DNA of 22,883 nucleotides from a virus. Below the pieces are notes generated by a model. It did no database searches. It was not told where the DNA came from and worked only from the letters and a program-made list of their open reading frames with translations. A program made the position numbers and the translations under genes. The DNA lies in IMG/VR virus record IMGVR_UViG_3300034375_008440, positions 1 through 22,883 of that record; one strand, written 5' to 3'. This document shows positions 21,681-22,883 of this stretch, one piece after another. Within the stretch, counting starts at the first letter, position 1. Every line of letters starts with the position of its first letter.

Positions 21681-22883
21681 ATGGCAGATAAAGGCTTATT
21701 TTCACGATTAAAACGATTATTTTCTACAGATGTATTGATACGTAATGTAGGTGGTAATCAATTAAAAGTCATGGATGTTAATCAGATCCAAATGACTGGT
21801 GAATTAGAAACAAATTCTTTAGTAGATAGATTTAATAGAGTTTATACAAATTCTCCTAATTCATTATATGGTCAACAACAAAATTTTAACTATCAAACAT
21901 TAAGACCTTACCTATATTCAGAGTATGATGCAATGGATACAGATGCTATTGTAGCATCAGCATTAGATATTGTAGCAGATGAATCTACTCTTAAAAATGA
22001 TATGGGAGAAGTTTTACAAATTAGATCTACTGATGAAAATATTCAACAGATATTATATAATTTATTTTATGATGTTTTAAACATTGAATTTAATTTATGG
22101 CCTTGGATCCGTAATATGTGTAAATATGGTGATTTCTTCTTAAAATTAGAAATTGCAGAAAAATTTGGTGTATATAATGTTATACCTTATACAGCATACC
22201 ATATTGAAAGAATTGAAGGGGGAATGGGAATAGACCAAGATGGAAATCCAATTAACCCTACAGAAGTAAAATATAGATTTGATCCAGATGGTATATCAGG
22301 AGCCGACTCAGGTTATTTTTCAGTCCCTAACTCAGGGAATCAAGCAAATTCCATTATATTCGATAATTATGAAATGGCACATTTCCGTTTATTAACGGAT
22401 ATGAATTTCTTACCTTATGGTAGAAGTTACATTGAACCAGCTCGTAAGCTATTTAAACAATATGTTTTAATGGAAGATGCTATGTTAATTCATAGAATTG
22501 TTCGTGCTCCTGAAAAAAGAATTTATTATATGAATGTTGGAGCTATTCCTCCAAATGAAGTAGATGCGTTTATGGAAAAAACTATTTCTAAACTTAAACG
22601 TACTCCATATATGGATGAAAAAACTGGTGAGTATAATTTAAAATATAACATGCAGAATATGCTTGAAGATTTTTACATACCAATCAGAGGAAATGATTCA
22701 ACAACAAAAATAGATAATTTGGCAGGTTTACAGTGGGATGGAATTGCTGATGTTGAATATTTAAGAGATAAATTATTCGCAGCTCTTAAAGTTCCTAAGG
22801 CATTTATGGGTTATGATGAAAATACAGATGGTAAAGCTACATTAGCAGCTCAAGATATTAGATTTGCTAGAACAGTAGAACGT
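21681..22883 (+). CDS. 20: Portal protein, T4 gp20-like, 5' part
   Basis: The frame opens at ATG 21681 and runs to the window edge, giving the first 401 residues. T4 gp20 has about 520, so roughly three quarters are present. It forms the dodecameric ring at the head vertex through which DNA is packaged. Recognisable parts are the early YSEYDAMDTDAIVASALDIV helix, the WPWIRNMCKYGDFFLKLE region, VRAPEKRIYYMNVG, and the stem-wing part IPIRGNDSTTKIDNLAG (from about residue 333) followed by DVEYLRDKLFAALKVP, all typical of gp20. No capsid-type leader is present. It directly follows the terminase, whereas T4 places genes 18 and 19 between them. Confidence 0.93.
   Translation, partial: MADKGLFSRLKRLFSTDVLIRNVGGNQLKVMDVNQIQMTGELETNSLVDRFNRVYTNSPNSLYGQQQNFNYQTLRPYLYSEYDAMDTDAIVASALDIVADESTLKNDMGEVLQIRSTDENIQQILYNLFYDVLNIEFNLWPWIRNMCKYGDFFLKLEIAEKFGVYNVIPYTAYHIERIEGGMGIDQDGNPINPTEVKYRFDPDGISGADSGYFSVPNSGNQANSIIFDNYEMAHFRLLTDMNFLPYGRSYIEPARKLFKQYVLMEDAMLIHRIVRAPEKRIYYMNVGAIPPNEVDAFMEKTISKLKRTPYMDEKTGEYNLKYNMQNMLEDFYIPIRGNDSTTKIDNLAGLQWDGIADVEYLRDKLFAALKVPKAFMGYDENTDGKATLAAQDIRFARTVER

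Overview
This window is a block of a T4-like tailed phage (myovirus) genome, or an uncultured relative, and the probable host is a member of the Bacteroidota, perhaps a flavobacterium. The phage assignment rests on a T4 gp17-type large terminase directly followed by a T4 gp20-type portal at the right end, a gp61-type primase, a SegE-like GIY-YIG endonuclease, and several proteins with T4-type capsid-targeting leaders. The host inference rests on four things: strongly A+T-rich sequence; A-rich leaders with no Shine-Dalgarno sequence; a signal peptide ending in a typical flavobacterial FAQD; and a 55-residue histone H1/Hc1-like protein of a kind common in Bacteroidota. All supported genes lie on the + strand, tightly packed and often overlapping by 1 to 8 bases. 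I see no tRNA, CRISPR array or insertion sequence.

Layout. Bases 1-2739 hold three virion-type proteins, the first cut by the window edge; the second and third share a C-terminal module. Bases 2758-4976 hold a nucleic-acid module: GIY-YIG endonuclease, primase and RecB/Cas4-like nuclease. Bases 4995-8481 hold a P-loop kinase, a 704-residue four-part protein (nucleotidyltransferase, HExxH metallopeptidase, basic linker domain, HAD phosphatase) and a zinc-ribbon protein. Bases 8540-14952 look like a head-interior or scaffold region: leader-bearing and acidic proteins, the histone-like protein, a protein with an EF-hand, a possible PD-(D/E)XK protein and a 617-residue modular protein. Bases 14954-16546 hold small proteins: a fibre-like protein, a cupin, another leader-bearing protein and a 20-residue cysteine-rich peptide. 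A clear terminator follows at 16605-16639. Bases 16672-19021 hold a FAD-dependent dehydrogenase, a small unknown and a NadR/AAA_28-like kinase. Bases 19045-20091 hold a leader-bearing coiled-coil protein and two membrane-associated proteins. Terminase and portal close the window.

The most interesting signal is a set of proteins that begin with a short amphipathic leader ending in a [L/I]-x-E-A type site, as in T4 internal head proteins that are packaged with the DNA and cut by the gp21 prohead protease. Similar sites recur at domain boundaries inside the large modular proteins. This suggests that the phage packs a mixed cargo into its head, partly as polyproteins that would be separated during maturation: kinase, nucleotidyltransferase, metallopeptidase, phosphatase and possibly DNA-binding proteins. 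Two different upstream DNA motifs also divide the genes. ATATTTATAA precedes the leader-bearing genes and the portal, while TCGTATATT precedes the primase, dehydrogenase and NadR-like kinase. They look like late and non-late promoter classes. The cargo and promoter models are inferences from sequence pattern.
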